From assembly GCF_000003815.2 (NCBI RefSeq), contig NC_049979.1:13241485-13305484 (forward strand): DNA of 64,000 nucleotides, written 5' to 3'. The notes under the pieces were generated by a model that was given only the letters and a program-made list of their open reading frames with translations, made no database searches and was not told the DNA's origin. Each line of letters opens with the position of its first letter. The stretch's first letter is position 1. The position numbers and the translations under genes were made by a program. Source of the stretch: Branchiostoma floridae. Lineage: Eukaryota; Chordata; Leptocardii; Amphioxiformes; Branchiostomatidae. Positions 48,401 through 63,400 of the stretch are shown here, one piece after another.

Positions 48401-51400
48401 TCTGATTAGGCAGGGGCCTGGTTGTCAGTAACCCAATTATCTGCCGGGCGGCACATTGTCAGTGATCGGGAGGCAGCGGCTTTATTGTGGGGAAACAATG
48501 CCCCATCCCGGCAAATAATGGGCCTTGTGCCTCCTACAGCTGGGTCCCCCTGTCAGGCGGCAGGTACAAAACACACGGCCCAGCTTGGAGCGTCCACTGG
48601 GACAGCTCTTAACACAGCATGACCACTAGTTCCACATTAAACATACTCGGCCAATACTGTGATAATATGTTGCAAGATTCACATTTCCGCAACCTGGCTC
48701 AGTGTGGGGTCACGTAGTAATGTCGGAGTGAGTGAGGTCGAGTCAAGGGCCACAAAGGTCAGATGAGAGGACATGATTTCTCACCACAGTGCATCAAATG
48801 ATGAGCCCACTAAAAGCCCTTGGACATGGGAGACTGCAGATGACACCTTATCGACCTCTGCGGTGGACAGACTGATAGTGATTCCTGTAGAGGTAATGAC
48901 GCAGTCTCAGGGGCTGAACGCGGACATCTGCAAACTATGTTAGGATCCAATTTTTATTGCTGAGGGACATACCCTCACTTATTGATGATGAAGTTTAAGG
49001 AAACCCAATTTAGCTACTTATACATATATATATGCTGCAGGTGGGGAGAGGGTGAGTAACAACCCAAGCAGCACTGCAAATGACAGGTTATCAAAATATT
49101 CAGAACCAGTTGACAGTTTCTTCTACCTGCCATTGATGAACCATAATGTACTGGCCAAAATACATTCTTGGAGAAATTCCAAACACAGGCAACCTGTTTT
49201 GTAACATCTTTCCTCATGATCAATAGTTAAGTAATTTTACTACCCCAAAACAACAAAATATCCATAACGTATGTAAAATACTGTCTCATCAGGCTTGCAC
49301 CTGTAAAGATTCACTTTGCTGAGGATGCCTTTTGGCACCAAAGCTGTATTAATCTTGGAGTTTTGTAGCAGGAAGTATATCAAGTAGGAACAAGGACTTG
49401 GTAGGAACAAGTATCAACATTTGATGGTCTTTTTATATGTATCAACAAATTTGTGTTACACTGAAAAACTTAAAATTTGCACACATGACTTTGAGTCCCT
49501 TGCATGTAACATGTAGAGTATTCATCCTGTAACAAATCATACAAATCCATGACCACTTGCAAATCACACTGGCATACAACTGGTTGATAACACAAACACA
49601 ACTGTCTCGCAGGGGANNNNNNNNNNNNNNNNNNNNNNNNNNNNNNNNNNNNNNNNNNNNNNNNNNNNNNNNNNNNNNNNNNNNNNNNNNNNNNNNNNNN
49701 NNNNNNNNNNNNNNNNAAATATTTTTGTTTGTTTGACCCTTTTAATTTTTCGCATACCATCCCCTCCTTCATGTAAAGTATACCTTGTGACCAATGAAAA
49801 CACACCAGCAAAACCAATATGTATGATGCATTCTCCTACCGGGGAAAACAAAATCAACATACAATGTAGTAAAGAACCTATGGAAGGCAGATGGTTTAGA
49901 CTATAACAAACATTCTGAAGCTTTCCCCTACTATACCATTTTACTGCTTATATGGGAGGGTGCTGCATTACACTTTATACACTAAAGATTGCTTCATTCA
50001 TATGATGGATTGACAACAAAAAGAAAAAAATGGTTTCAATACCAGATCTATACCATTCTCTCTCCACATTGAAGAAACATGACTCTAAAGTCTAGATGAA
50101 AGTGATCCCAGCAATATAAGCCCCTGGGGCAAAGGCTTAAGACTTTGGTAGAACTCCTTATCCTCCCAGTCTCATACTGAAGCTGTCATATGTTAGACTA
50201 AATATATAATCCCTTGCTAAGATGACTTTGCTGATAATATATCCATGCTCCTGGTGACATGTCCCTTCAGTTCCCAGGGTATTGAACCACGCTAATCCTC
50301 ATTAGCTAACAGCCTTGCATGTGGGCACAGTAAAAATCCTTGCAGACAGCAGTATTATGGAAGCAAGGAGCAAAACAAGCTTAAGGGACTTGTAGCTTTA
50401 ATGCGACTGTGCATATCAAAGGGCCATACCCTAACAACATGGCTCGAGAAAGACCTGAACAAATAATGTAATTTCTTTCATTACTATCTTCAGAGCCGCA
50501 TTCAATTTTCCACAATCGGGTCACCAAATACATGGTCTCTGGAAATCTCTGGAAACATGTCCAATTTAGTTCAGCTCTGCAAGTATTGTGACTCATGTTA
50601 TGAGTCAGGTTAAATTAGAAAATGAGAGCTGAAATGTGGAAACAAATCAGACAAATTTTGATAAACATCAATCAAAAGAAAATGAATCAAACCCTTTTCA
50701 TTAGATGGCTGCCTGAAATAGATATGTAAAACGATAACATGAGGTTGTAAAATTAATGTTCTTGAGTAAAATGTGTTGTCTTTGTACCTTAAGAGCTGAA
50801 AAAGACAACATTGGCTATAGAAACAATATTCTTGGTTCACAGAAATACTAGAGCAATAATTAAGATTTCAAGACGAAAACATTGGGTGGGCATTGGGTGG
50901 TCAAATTGCATCTGACTACTTACCATTTGTAAAACTTGAGCTCAAAATACAACCTACACCTAACTTGCACTGGTCCATATGCACTACACTATGGCCATAC
51001 AATTTGCATTTCAAGCCCTGTGAAGTTGCAAATACCAAAGTACAGACCTTCCCTCAGAATATGTATTCATGTTGCCTTGGCATGATCACAGAATGTCCAC
51101 ACTGAGAAATGATTATTGAAAGAGTTAGGGAAAATACAGCTATGTAAAACAATGTTGGGCTAATATCAGTCTTACAGGCACAACACTGCTGAACTGATAA
51201 TGCCAAGGAGGATGAAATTACCGCTCCAGCTGTGATCATGCAAAACAGGGTTGAATGTTGAAGGCTGCAGAAGATCTTTACATGAGCATTGGGAACATTA
51301 AACAAGATACATATCTGGCTAGATGTTGATTCGCTTTGACATAATTGTAGATGTATCTTAACAGCACATGAAACATTTAGTGCTGACATGAAAACTAGTC

Positions 51401-54400
51401 ACTCAAGTGTACAGACCAATCAGCGCCCTTGTCCAAAATTTGGACGATTCCAGACGTTAAGATGGTCAAGGATCTCAGATGGAACAGCAGAGAAGCGACC
51501 GTATATAGTGTATGATAAATGTCAGAGCGAGAAGTGACTGTATATAGTGTATCATAAACGCCAGAGCGAACTACTTTCCGGATGGTGCCCAGGCTAATAT
51601 CTTTTACATCTACAGCAGTTTTCATTTACCTGCATGACGCATCGCTGACAAGTAGAGGTAGAAAATTTCATAAGCCGGCAAATACATCCCATCCTTCTAT
51701 TCTGAAGCAAACAAATCTGCATAATTCCTCCAGTCCTACTCTACTTGTTATTAGCAAACTCCATCTTTGTGCGTAAAAACCATTTGCTTTGTATTGTGTA
51801 AGGTCCATGCAATATTCTATGCCTTTATACAGCAAATGACTCAGTCTGTTGCTTGCTAGCAACAAGTGAAATGTGCAAAGAAATATAAGGAACCTTCTTT
51901 CAACTTTTGTTACAAGGTATACAAATAACTGACTCCTACTGAATATATATTTACCTTGATATTTTAACATGTCTATTCTGTTAAGATCAATTAAAGGCAA
52001 ATGCAACAACCATAGGAGGATGGCAATGATTACTAGTATTACATATGTAATACCTGTTGCATTTCTCAATGTACTGTTTTCATACCTCCCCCAGTCTTGA
52101 CGTATATTAATTCTGTTCAAACACAGAATACCTAAGTAAAATGCCTCTGGACTAGTTGCTCCTCCTAGTCAAATGTCTGCCATTTTACAATCCTAAAGTA
52201 GTTTATGTATAGAAATATGTGGCTATCCCAAAAGAGGGGACATAAGTCACTGACTTCCTTGGGAGGTTCAATGACCTCGACCCGTTTGAATTTACATGTA
52301 CTGTAGATGTCCAGGATATCCACTATGAGATTATTGGTAGGATGGTACAAAAGGTCAAAGAACTGAGGTAAATATCATTGAGGCTTGCCATGTATTAATA
52401 CAGCTTCCTGTTTTCAAGTAGTTTCATCTCAAGCAGCAGCAGGTATTGATGTGACACATGGATTAAGAGGAGAGAGCGGAACTGGAAAGGAGAGACTTTT
52501 TTTAAATGATAGAATTGACATTAAGAGGGAAGAAGACTGTTCACAGGAAACCTGTAGGAAAGCTGTACATAGGAAACCATGTCATGCATTCTCAGTAGTA
52601 AAGATTACTACCACATTTCACCTGTATGTATGTGCAAATATGAGGTGAGGAATTACAGAAAAGCCTCCCCACCTGAGCCTAATGGCCTTTACTTGAAGGC
52701 ATAGCTATGAAGCCAGCTGTATCACAAATGGCCTGCGACTTGATACAGGATTACGAGCCATTAAATGTACCGCACAGAAAACAAGTTGGCTGTCACTCTG
52801 GCCATTATCAGATTCAAAGCATTTCAACAACTACACTGCTTTGACCACAAGAGCACTGATATTCTCAACTCAAAAGGTCAACCCTATAATAAGAATTCAC
52901 ATAGATTATTAATGGAACAGCACTGAAGCACACGTTTAAGACATAATGTTCTTGTAATCACATAACAGACTTCAAAAGGCACCCATAATGACCAATTGCA
53001 GTCAATATGTACATTTAGCTAACTTCCTGCTAATCATTCAACAAAAGACCATTATTGAGATGTCACTCTATTGACAATATTATGTACATGTATCTACATT
53101 TATATACCTTACCAATAATACAAACATTAATTGATAAGAATTTGAATTTGCTGATGTCAGATTGTTTCATGTTTTTGTGCAACAAATGTGGTTGCTAACA
53201 TATTGCTCAGTCCCTGACAGTTGTAAGTGGTGTGAGAATTGTTTTATCTACATTTACATGCCATACCCCGCACGTACGCCATGCTCAGGTGCTTGTATCA
53301 CGGACAGCACAAAAACAGCTTGAGCTGCATGTCATTCTTTGTAATAGTGAACACACACTTCACTATCCGGTTTATCGTCTGTTTTTCCCCATCCTGTGGG
53401 TGTTAGACGTGCTTGCACGTAGATATCATCATGTTAAATTTGGAGGCGTTAAGTTGAACAACCTTTCTGTTGAATATCTTGACATGAAGAACTTTGCAAT
53501 ACATAGTTGATTATTAAGGTCCATGTGATATTTCAACTGTTTCAAAACTGAAAGACACCAGTATCAGAGGAATGCTTGGAAACTTGACAAATAGAGATGG
53601 ATAGGCAATAAGTGATATATATATATACGAAGTATATAATGTAAGGCAAGGAAATGATACGTTAGGACTGAGAAGACGAAAGCAGGGATGGGCCCAGAAA
53701 GTTGTCAGGTCTCTGTCATATGTTTGACATGAAGTACAGTAATAACGATGGAAATGAGTGTGCTCTGACTGTGCCTGTCTGTTTTCAGCCCAGCTGGAGA
53801 GGAGTAATTAGAGCCTCACCTGTGGCTTCCTGCGGATCTGGATCCTGTACAGGTGGTTGGACAGGGGATAGATGACAATCAGGACATCTCCAAACTCTGT
53901 GGCGATGATGCCGTGTCGGTAATCCCTGGTGTGCTCCGACCACACAATGTGGACCTCATCATTGCCCAGGTGCCTCAGCTAGACAGGTGACAGGACAGGT
54001 GTTAACACACGTAACCCCACATTATTGGTTACAACACAGAGAGACAAACACACAAGGAATTACATGTAAGACATTCTTACTGACTCAACGTCTGAAAGTG
54101 AACGTCTCTACATGGCAATTAGAGATTACAGTATAGCACAAAATGTTAAACCCTACTGCACATTCAAATATGGACATCTGAATTAGTGTTTACAATAGCT
54201 CACAAATGTTTCCATTACCCTTTTCGAAATGCAATGTACTGTAATTATGATTTGCTTATTTACCAGCAACAGGATATAAGATTGTGTTTTAAAAATCAAT
54301 CAACATCCACATGAATTGACTACAACTGACTCAAGAGTTTCCCCCAAATAGCTATATTGCTGGCTCAAATATCGGTGGGAATAGCACTATAGGATTCATC

Positions 54401-57400
54401 CAAACGCAGAGCCCATTTGAACATCTATAGTTTGGTCTGTGTTCATCCATGTCTTTATATGCAGACTAATCAAGGCAAAAATGGCACAAACACATTCTGA
54501 TAGAAATTTGTTTGTTTGGCTATTTCTTCGTATCCGAAGATCAATGGTAGGCAGACAAGGTTGGTTAGACGACCAGTTTGCCTGGCCTGCACGTGACTTT
54601 TTAAGGTGCTCCACCCTCTCGTCTACTGCCGCACTAAGTCCTACAGGGACAGAACTGCATGCCACGTAAGACGGCCACAGCAGATGCAGGTTTATTATTT
54701 GGAGTTTCCATCTCCTAGGAGGACTTCCGACCAAGGATGCAAGGGGTTCCTCCTACCCCTGACTCATGTGTCATGGCGGGTGCATCATGCCCGAACATGC
54801 CCCTAAGGCCTACCACTGCCACAAAGGCCTGTCACTGCCACTAGCCACAGCTACACTTGAGATAAGTGAGGAAAGTCGTGTAAAGTGCCTTTCCCAAGGG
54901 CGCAAGATCGGTGATGCAGCAGTTGGATTAGAACTCAGGACCTCTTGGGCCTGAGACCAATGTGCTGCCGATCGCGCCACACAATCTCACTGATAGAAAT
55001 AGTCATATGAAAATAGGAATTTGTACATTGTCATTATCCTGCAAATGAAAGAGGTCACGAAGGGAAGTGGCACTTTTGCTAGTTGCACTGGTTTTCCAGT
55101 TCAAATGGAGCTTTGGTTGCCTACAATGTGTGCTGACACCTTGCACCAGCTCCCGAACAGACAAATAGAAAAAAATATTAAGCTCTAAGCACTCCACCTG
55201 GACTGGTCCATTAAGACAGGGGGTGAAATCCTGCTGTCATTTCATTCTTCTGGCTCTTGCTCGTTAAAACGCTGGAGTTGACATCCAGCTTTTTAACCAA
55301 AATAAACCTGAGCAATCCAGTTTGCATTGGGGTAAAGATTTGAGGTTTGAAATGTGTTTTGAAGGGATTGCTTTTGCCTGGCTTTATCATGTATTGCATT
55401 GGAGAGTCTATTACTTGGTATTAGCCAGTCCTTCAATACCTGTTCAAGAACTATATGTCAAAGACCTGTAGCCCCCTAACCTTTAATTCTAAGGTAGTGC
55501 TTTGAGACATTTACAAAAGCTGTGGGCCTTTCATAAGCTTATACATGTATTTGCCTACATCTAGGTCTGTGGGCTGTTTTCACTGCTTTAAATTGATCTT
55601 TAAATAGCTACAGACTGTGGTTCCTTTTAGAAGGATTAGGTTACCTACAATCTACCTATTTTGTGGGATCAAAGAGCAATTCATAGCTAAAGATCTTCGG
55701 TATTGATTACTTGAATTATGAAATTATTCAGATCTGTTTCTATGGAAAGACTAAACGTTTCTTTAATATCATCAAGTTAGTTGGATGTTTTTATTGCCTG
55801 GGTGAAAAAATCAAAATTGTTCTAAGTGGTTGAAACACAAGAATATGGTTGTGTTTGTCAGCTACCTTTTTTGTCCTGGAGTCATCAGTGGTTGTGGGCA
55901 TGCGGGTAGCCACATGGAAGATGACCTCCATGGTTGAAGTGGCATAGTACGGGGCAGTGTCCCCGGTACTCCTGTTCCTCTGTAGTCCACCCATGAAACC
56001 TCTGTGGCCTGTTAGGTCCACCTGAAATTACATGATAGGTGGCGCTCTTGCACAGCACAACAAACACTGCTTGTAAAAGCTCCTGCATGTACTAGAAACC
56101 TTTCATGTTAGCTTAATCCAATGTTACTGAAATATAAATGCTGGAAAATGACACACCAACAAGATTTGCTTGGGTTTTTCTTTTAAACAGGAATTGATGA
56201 TGATATACCACTGTGAATTCATTTCATGGTGTGTACCTGATACAAAATACCACCTAACAATTAAGAACAGAACTGCAGATGACAAACTTACTTCCCAAGC
56301 CAACCCTGCCACAAAGTCCTCGTAAGCCTGGCTGCCCCCAGGATTGGACAGGATGGAATGTTTATCTTCCTGGCCTTCTGCCACGTAGATGACAGCGATC
56401 TTGTGGGTCTCCCGGCTTGAGAAAATGTCAAGATTAATATCCTACTAAGACACTGACTGCAGACTACATATTGGCTGGATAAACATGCATCAAGAGCATT
56501 GAAGGTCTGAAAACTAAACAATTCCATGCAGTCTGCAGGCCTCCAATTATGCAATAATACAAGAGTCACTGACTTGTACAAATTGAGCACAATCATTAAT
56601 TTTTGGAAGCTCACACATGCTTTACACAGATGCAAGTCCTGTCAAATTCACCAGACTGTAAAAGCTTGTGCAGCTGCAGCTGCAGCCTGGCTTGCTACTC
56701 ACCAGTGTCTTGAGTCCAGGTTCTTCAGTTCTCTGAGAAGTCTGTCGTTTTTCCTCAGCAGGTCCAGGTGGGGTCTGTAATATTGGTGGGTGGGATACAT
56801 CACCATCATGTGAGAACTCAAGCTGCCATCAGAGATTATACAATTGTGAGTCTTCTTAGATTATAGTCAATACCAAGGTTAACTTGTCCATTACTGCACA
56901 AAAGCTTTTCCACAGGTGTGAGAAAAATGTACCTTTTCTCCCAGGCCAGCATGCCCAGCTGGCTCAAGAGGAATCTACAGTGGTGGAAAGGTGACTTGGG
57001 GTCATCACTGCAGGTCTCTGTCATGTCTGAGGCAACCATGCTGGAACAACAAACATACATAGAACTTCAGAAGAAGAGTTGAGCTAAACTCAAAAGAAGT
57101 TGGACGGTGAAAGATATTGTAAACTTGCTTCTCAATACAACTTAGCATGACGATCTTTGTAGAAGCAATCAATGAGCAAATATTTTTGTCCTAAAAATCT
57201 TGTACATTTATGTGTGACAAAACTATTTGTTCCGGATAAGCCTAATGAAGACTGTACATGTCATAATAAGAGTATTTTGCTTAGCTGAGACATAATCTAG
57301 TACTTAAAAGCCCCTTTACTTTGTCATGACATTACGCAAATGAACACAGGTATGATTTGTCAACTGCTTGTAATAGCAATATATTGTACTATTTAACAGC

Positions 57401-60400
57401 TGTATGGTTAAATTTTCCACCAAGCCTTCCCACCTGCTATCATTGATATGCTGTCTGACATAGTCTGCCTCGATGTCACACTGCTGTAGAACAGCCTGGA
57501 TTGTGGAGTCTTCCCTCTCTGTGACGATCTCCTCTGGCGGGACGGCCGGCTCGTTCAGGGGCTCGCCTGGCTTCTGCAGGCACTCTGGGCTGGTGTGGCC
57601 GACGTACTGCAGCATCTGGGCACAAGGAATGGAGGCTGTTATCATACAACTGATACACAAACTTAACAGGAGTATGCTGTTCATAACAGCTGAAGATTCC
57701 TATACCAACCATAAAATTCTGCAAGCATATGGATTGTGTAATAAACAATGGACACAATTGATGACATTTCAGCACCAAGGGCAAATTACCCTTGTTGACT
57801 ATCACTGAGCTGCAACAAAAATTACAACTAAGATAATGCAAAACTATTGACTACTTTGTAGTATCTGCTCATTAAGAGATACCAATAATCTATATTAACA
57901 TAAAGGCTCATTTCATTTTTTATGATAATTCACTGCAATTCAGGCTTTGAATGAGAATCACTGTTGTAATAGCAAGAAGGAAAAGCTGTAAAACAAGTGT
58001 TTTGTTCTGACCTGATCCAGTACATCCTGGTGCTGTGGTGTGTTGTCCCATGCCGGCATGGTGCTGGAGTCCCTGTGTTGTACATGGTCCTGTGTGTGCT
58101 GCTGTGTCTCCCCTCCCTGCCCAGGGTCTGGGCCCAGGCTGGGGTCATGCAAGGAGATACTGCCCAGCTGCACTGGAGCTGCACACAGAACAGCATCAAT
58201 CACCACTTCAGATGAACCAAGGAGTGTAATGCCAAATTAAGTACTGTAATTCTAAGCGGTGTAATACCAAACAAAGTATTGTAACATCAATCACTCATTG
58301 TAAAGTATAATACACAAATGAACCCCTTGCTGTTCACATGTTGATGTACTAACCTAGACAGGACCCTGTCCTACACCTGGGCGGCCCCCACAGAATGGAA
58401 CAGTCCCAGGCGTACTTCCCTCCAATGTCCCGCACAATCATGCGGGCCTGCGTCTTCCCCGTGGTCAGACCACCTGTGGCACCTCCTCCAGGGAGATCCT
58501 ACAAAAAGCGATTTAGAAAAAAGATTACCTAAAAGTTTCTTTTAATTCCTCTGCCAAGTCCAAAATGTTTTGGGCAGAATTCACCATCATCCATACTTTG
58601 CTCACCTAATATGACCTCATTTTTAAGAGAAAAAAAACAAACATATCAGTGTCTGAAAAACTTTGAATAAAATTGTTTTCTTAGATTTGAAATTCTTTAC
58701 CTGTCTTAGCAAAGTCTATCTACTGCTATTTCTATCACCCTTTATGATCCGTTCAGGTCTGTCCTTTGGCAAAAAAAGTACTTCCTCACCTCTGCTGGAA
58801 TTTCCACCACAGAAATGATGTTCTTATTGTTCAGCACAAAGAACTGTGGGAAACATGAGAAAGGCAGCAGTTAGTTCTGGAAATCATCATCTCATCATTA
58901 ACTATCCACAACACTGTGCTATCCATAACACTGTGCTACATATTGATGGATGTTTTGTGAATATGAGTGTTCTGTAACAGTGAAGCTGTCAGATACAAAA
59001 CAACCAGTCTGCCCTACCTGTACATTTGGTGCCTGGAATATCTCCAGCGTGAGGTCGTCCATGAAGGTGAGTTCTGGACAGTCGTCTATCTCATGCACCA
59101 GGCTGTTCAGCACAGCCGGACCCCCGCCCAGCGGGAAGTGCCCAATGTGATCAACAAGATGACTCAACACCTGTCAAAAACATACAGCATTAACAAGTCT
59201 TAAATGGCTTTCTTACATCAAGTGAGATCCTGATTATCATTGTATGGCCTGACAGATGTTGGGACCTCCAATTTCTATTGCCTCATGCTTTCACGACTAG
59301 CACAAGTAAGAACCCTAAGAAAAGGTTAATTTTTCAAATTTGAGCATCAAAAATCTTGAATCATAGGCCAATAAGTTACAGCCAAAGCTATAAAACTCCA
59401 AATGTATGCAAGATGATGCAAAGACAAGCAGTCAAGAAAAAAACATAAGAGCTATGAATGATGACTGTTCTCACCGTTCTTGCTGCAAGGCTGACCATGT
59501 CTAATCCATCCTGAGGGTACTCAAAGGAAGGACTTGATGTTGTTTCTGTTTGCAAAAAAAAAGGAGGAAAAATGTCAGTCCAACTCAATGTACAGAATTT
59601 TATGTAGCATAATATTTGTACAATGAAATTTGTCACAAAGGCAATGGTAGAAAAACATCAAAGATAAATCATTGTGGCAATGTTTTAGAGCAAGCTGAAA
59701 TAACAATGTGATACTTAACTTTTTTTTCTATTCAAGAATAAAGCCAATAATCCTAAAAGTAAGAGACAGCAGACTTTGTTGAGCAGACACAAAACTGTGA
59801 TTGTCAGGCATGAAATAACATATACTACAGCACTACAAGTAGCCTCACCTTCCTCCAGAATACCCTGCTCAGTCCCAGGTGGGGTGGAGGGTGAAGCCGG
59901 CTCACTTCTTCCAGTCACATCTTTCACACTATCCAGACAGATAGACTCCAGCTCTGTCAGCACTACACTATGTCTGGGGCTGCCGGCACCCTGAACAGCT
60001 GTCTGCAGCACCTGTAAGAAAGAGTTTAGATTATATCAACTCATCATTCAGAGAGTTGTGTGAACACTGCAGCTTGTTGATGACTGTGCAGTACCTCATT
60101 TAATAAGGTTTTACAACTCTTTGAAAATTTCAAATACAACATTTCTTATAAACCTACATATGTGTAAGTATGATTTGCCATATTTCTAGAATGTATACCA
60201 ATATTAACAGATTAGCATGCATCTGCATCAGTTCTGTATTCTGCAATTGGTTGTTGTGCATGCCTGTGTGTAGGTCAGTCAAATCATCAATATTAAGAAA
60301 AAGACAACTATCAATGAAGAATACAATCCCAAAATGTGTCACCATACCTTGAAGACAGTTAAGATGAGGCTTCTCTTGTTCTCGGCAGATGTTGTGAGGA

Positions 60401-63400
60401 GGACTGAGATGGGCAGGGCCATGCACCACTCCAGCAGGCAGAACAACATGGACACAACCACCTGGGGAGGGGACAACAACAATCAGGTCTTTCAACTACA
60501 GTAACTGTAAATGCATTTCAGTTCGCAGGGATTTAATTTCGCGGTAGCGGGGAAAAAGGACTTTTCGCCGTGATTTTAACTTCACGGTAGTACCATGCAC
60601 TGTAGTCTCTTACTGCCGTGGAGAAATGTTTGCGAGAGTTTTAAGTTCGCGGTGAAGCGGCAAAAACCGCAAAAACCGCGAACATTAAACCACCCCGAAA
60701 GTTTCTACATTTACACTACATTCATCTTTAATGATACAAGCTTCGTCATTCACTAAAAGTGTTATTACTAAAAAGAGAGCATCAATAAATCTGTAGATGT
60801 ACATATGCAGTATGCAAATTTGTACTTTTGATTAATTTAACAAATACAGATACTAAGGGATTGACTGATCTAATGTCAGCTTACCTTTTTATCAGCCTCC
60901 GTTGTGGACGTCTCTGGACTGGATAACAGACTAGTGATTGTCAGTGCTATGCTCTGCAACAAAAAAACAGACACAATGGTAAAAACCTTTTAAAGCATAG
61001 CATTTTTAGCATACAAAACTGAACGAAATAAGCTTTTGAAGATGTCATTCAAAACAAAAGTGCAGGAATATGACACAACATGCCATGAAAGTATTAAAGT
61101 GAATGGTGCAGCATGATTGGTCTGTCAATAAAACCAAACAGGCAGCCTGAAAACATGATCATCATTTCAAACAGCTGGTCTGTACCTCTGTGATCTTCTT
61201 TGGCAGGTCGCTCTGCAGGTGTGCCAGCCTGTCCACCTGTTGGGCCAGCAGCAGCAGCATGTCAGATGCTACCTGTGCCACAGTCTTATGGTTAAACTGC
61301 AAGGTGACAACAAAGGCAACAAAGTCAGACTGCAAACAAGTTTTAATGTTTCGTAACACGTACAAAGAGGAGGCAAACAGGTCTGACAACTAGTCATTAT
61401 TTATAAATTGCTTTTGGAAGTACATTCATACAACACAAGTATCTACCCTAAGGTAAAGGTAGAAATCCTATCTCATCACATTAAGGGAATGGTCTGACCT
61501 TGAGAGAAGCTAGCAGGACATTGATGGCATCCTTCATCTTTGGGTGGTGGGTGCTGTGGGCCAGCTCTTCATACAGGTAAATGCCCAGGCAGCTCAACAC
61601 TGTACACCTGAAACAGTGGATGATACTGTACATCAAACTATAACCTGAGAACCTGAGAAAGAAGGCCCAGAGATGAGTGCAATGGAGGAACATCATTGTT
61701 GGCCTATGCTATGGAAGGAGCAAAGGGTTCAATTAAAAGTAAGTAAGTATATGAATGCCAAGTTGTAGTAACTGAAGCAACTAGATATGGAAGCTGCTTG
61801 TCTCTTTGTCTATTCTTATTACCTGGATCTCTAACGCTCATCGACGTAAGTACAGGAATGAATTTGTATGACCTTGTCAAGAGGGCAATGCAATAACAAA
61901 CTCATCTAAGGAGGTTGAAAAAACACAGAGAAACACTTAGATACAGCTTACCTTGCCTGTACATTTGGTTCCTTCTTTCCAGACTTGAGAAGAATATTTA
62001 CAATGTGATCCTTGACGTCCTTACATGTCATGGTGGCTGTTTCGGCAGAGGTGGGTTGTAGGACTGGCATGTCATGAAGCAGGTTTGGAATGCAGAGGAG
62101 AGAACCTAGCAGGGCTTGGGCCTCACTTCGGGGGGCCTGGGGGAAATGATATGTGAAGTTAGCACCTGTTTTTACATCACAGCACTGAATGGCAGTGGCA
62201 GACATTGATGACCATCCAAAATCTCTGACATTATATGGATGACTGGACTTCAGTGGTTAGTTGTTGTGTGCAGCAACATTACAACAAATAGGTTTCAATG
62301 GAAAATGTTTACAGGAATAAAAGACTAATTTTGAATCAACAAGAAAGATAACTAGTGCTTACATTCATGTCTGAGCTGTTGGCCACTGTGTTGGCAGCAT
62401 GGATGAAGTCCAGCACCAACATGGAGGAACCGGACAGGTCCAGAGCAAAGAACATCGGGCAGCAGTTCTTCACCAGTACATTTACTATGTCCTGAAAGTG
62501 GACAATAATCAATGGTAAGATTTAAGTGGAAATGGAGAAACTTTATGATACCTTTTTGATTTCTTATCTAAATGCTGATTTAGTGGTAGTTAAGCAAGAT
62601 CAGCTTATACAGGTAGTTTGAGCTGCGACAAATGATCCAGATCATTAAGTGAGATAGGGGGCAGAGACTTACTTGATCAGCACTAAGTAGGCCATGGTGC
62701 AGTGCATGGAAGAACAGAGCCAGGTGCTCCCTGCTCAGCTCTGTGTCGTGACGTCTGATGGTCATCCTGCACAGCAGCTTGTAAGCGAACAGCTGTCCCT
62801 TCTTGTACTTGTTGGGCAAGGAGATGGCCTGAAAGGGCAGGTGAAAAACAGTCAAATTAATTATGAATATGGTTTTAAGATGATTACACTAAGTAAACTT
62901 AAATTCTTACCTGACAAAGTTACAAGTAAAGACATCAATAGAGCTGCATTTATCAATGTAACACTTTTGTAACATGAGCAGGTTGTACCCAGAACCTGTT
63001 CCTTTGCTCTGGGAAATTTGCTTGTTGTTGTTAATATGACATGGATAAAATGTATTTTATAAGCCAGATTTAATGACAGATTTAAAAATGAAAATTAACA
63101 ACATGGACTCCCGAACATTGAGTGGGATGAAAAAAATGAAAAAGCTGGAGACAGCCCTGAATAGGAACATCACAGTTTAACAAGCCAAAATTCCAGTGTT
63201 TACCTTGAAAAGCCATGGTGCGAACTCATTCAGTGGAGGCAGCAGTTCCGGAGGTGGGGGTGTCATCAGGTTGTCGGTGGTGATGCCCAAATTGTCCCTT
63301 AACTGGAAACAAGGTTGGAAACATCTAAGTAACATACTTTTTAAGACAGTCCATGCAAAATGGAGCTTTCAAATGGAGCTTTCCTGGTTTGTAAGTACTG

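Larger units (their letters stand above)
36322..53819 (-). other. RALGAPA: Very long RALGAPA intron region (about 17.5 kb, one exon unseen)
   Basis: This span separates the Asn-thumb exon from the domain end. By comparison with vertebrate RALGAPA, about 43 residues including the PFFGP block should lie in it but were not found, so the missing exon is probably in an N gap. It also holds an inverted repeat (38599-38632), a MITE (41908-42090), GC-rich motif-dense stretches (about 42230-42550, 43190-43330, 46060-46440 and 48410-48620) and a 39-bp tandem duplication (51492-51569). No independent gene is supported. Confidence 0.7.

Noticed and set aside
51668..52120. Minus-strand open frame of 150 codons in the RALGAPA intron
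   Set aside because: Composition is that of AT-rich non-coding DNA with no domain or conserved motif.
54925..54979. tRNA gene
   Set aside because: The A and B boxes are at tRNA spacing but the B box is degenerate and the sequence continues into a SINE body without a closed acceptor stem.
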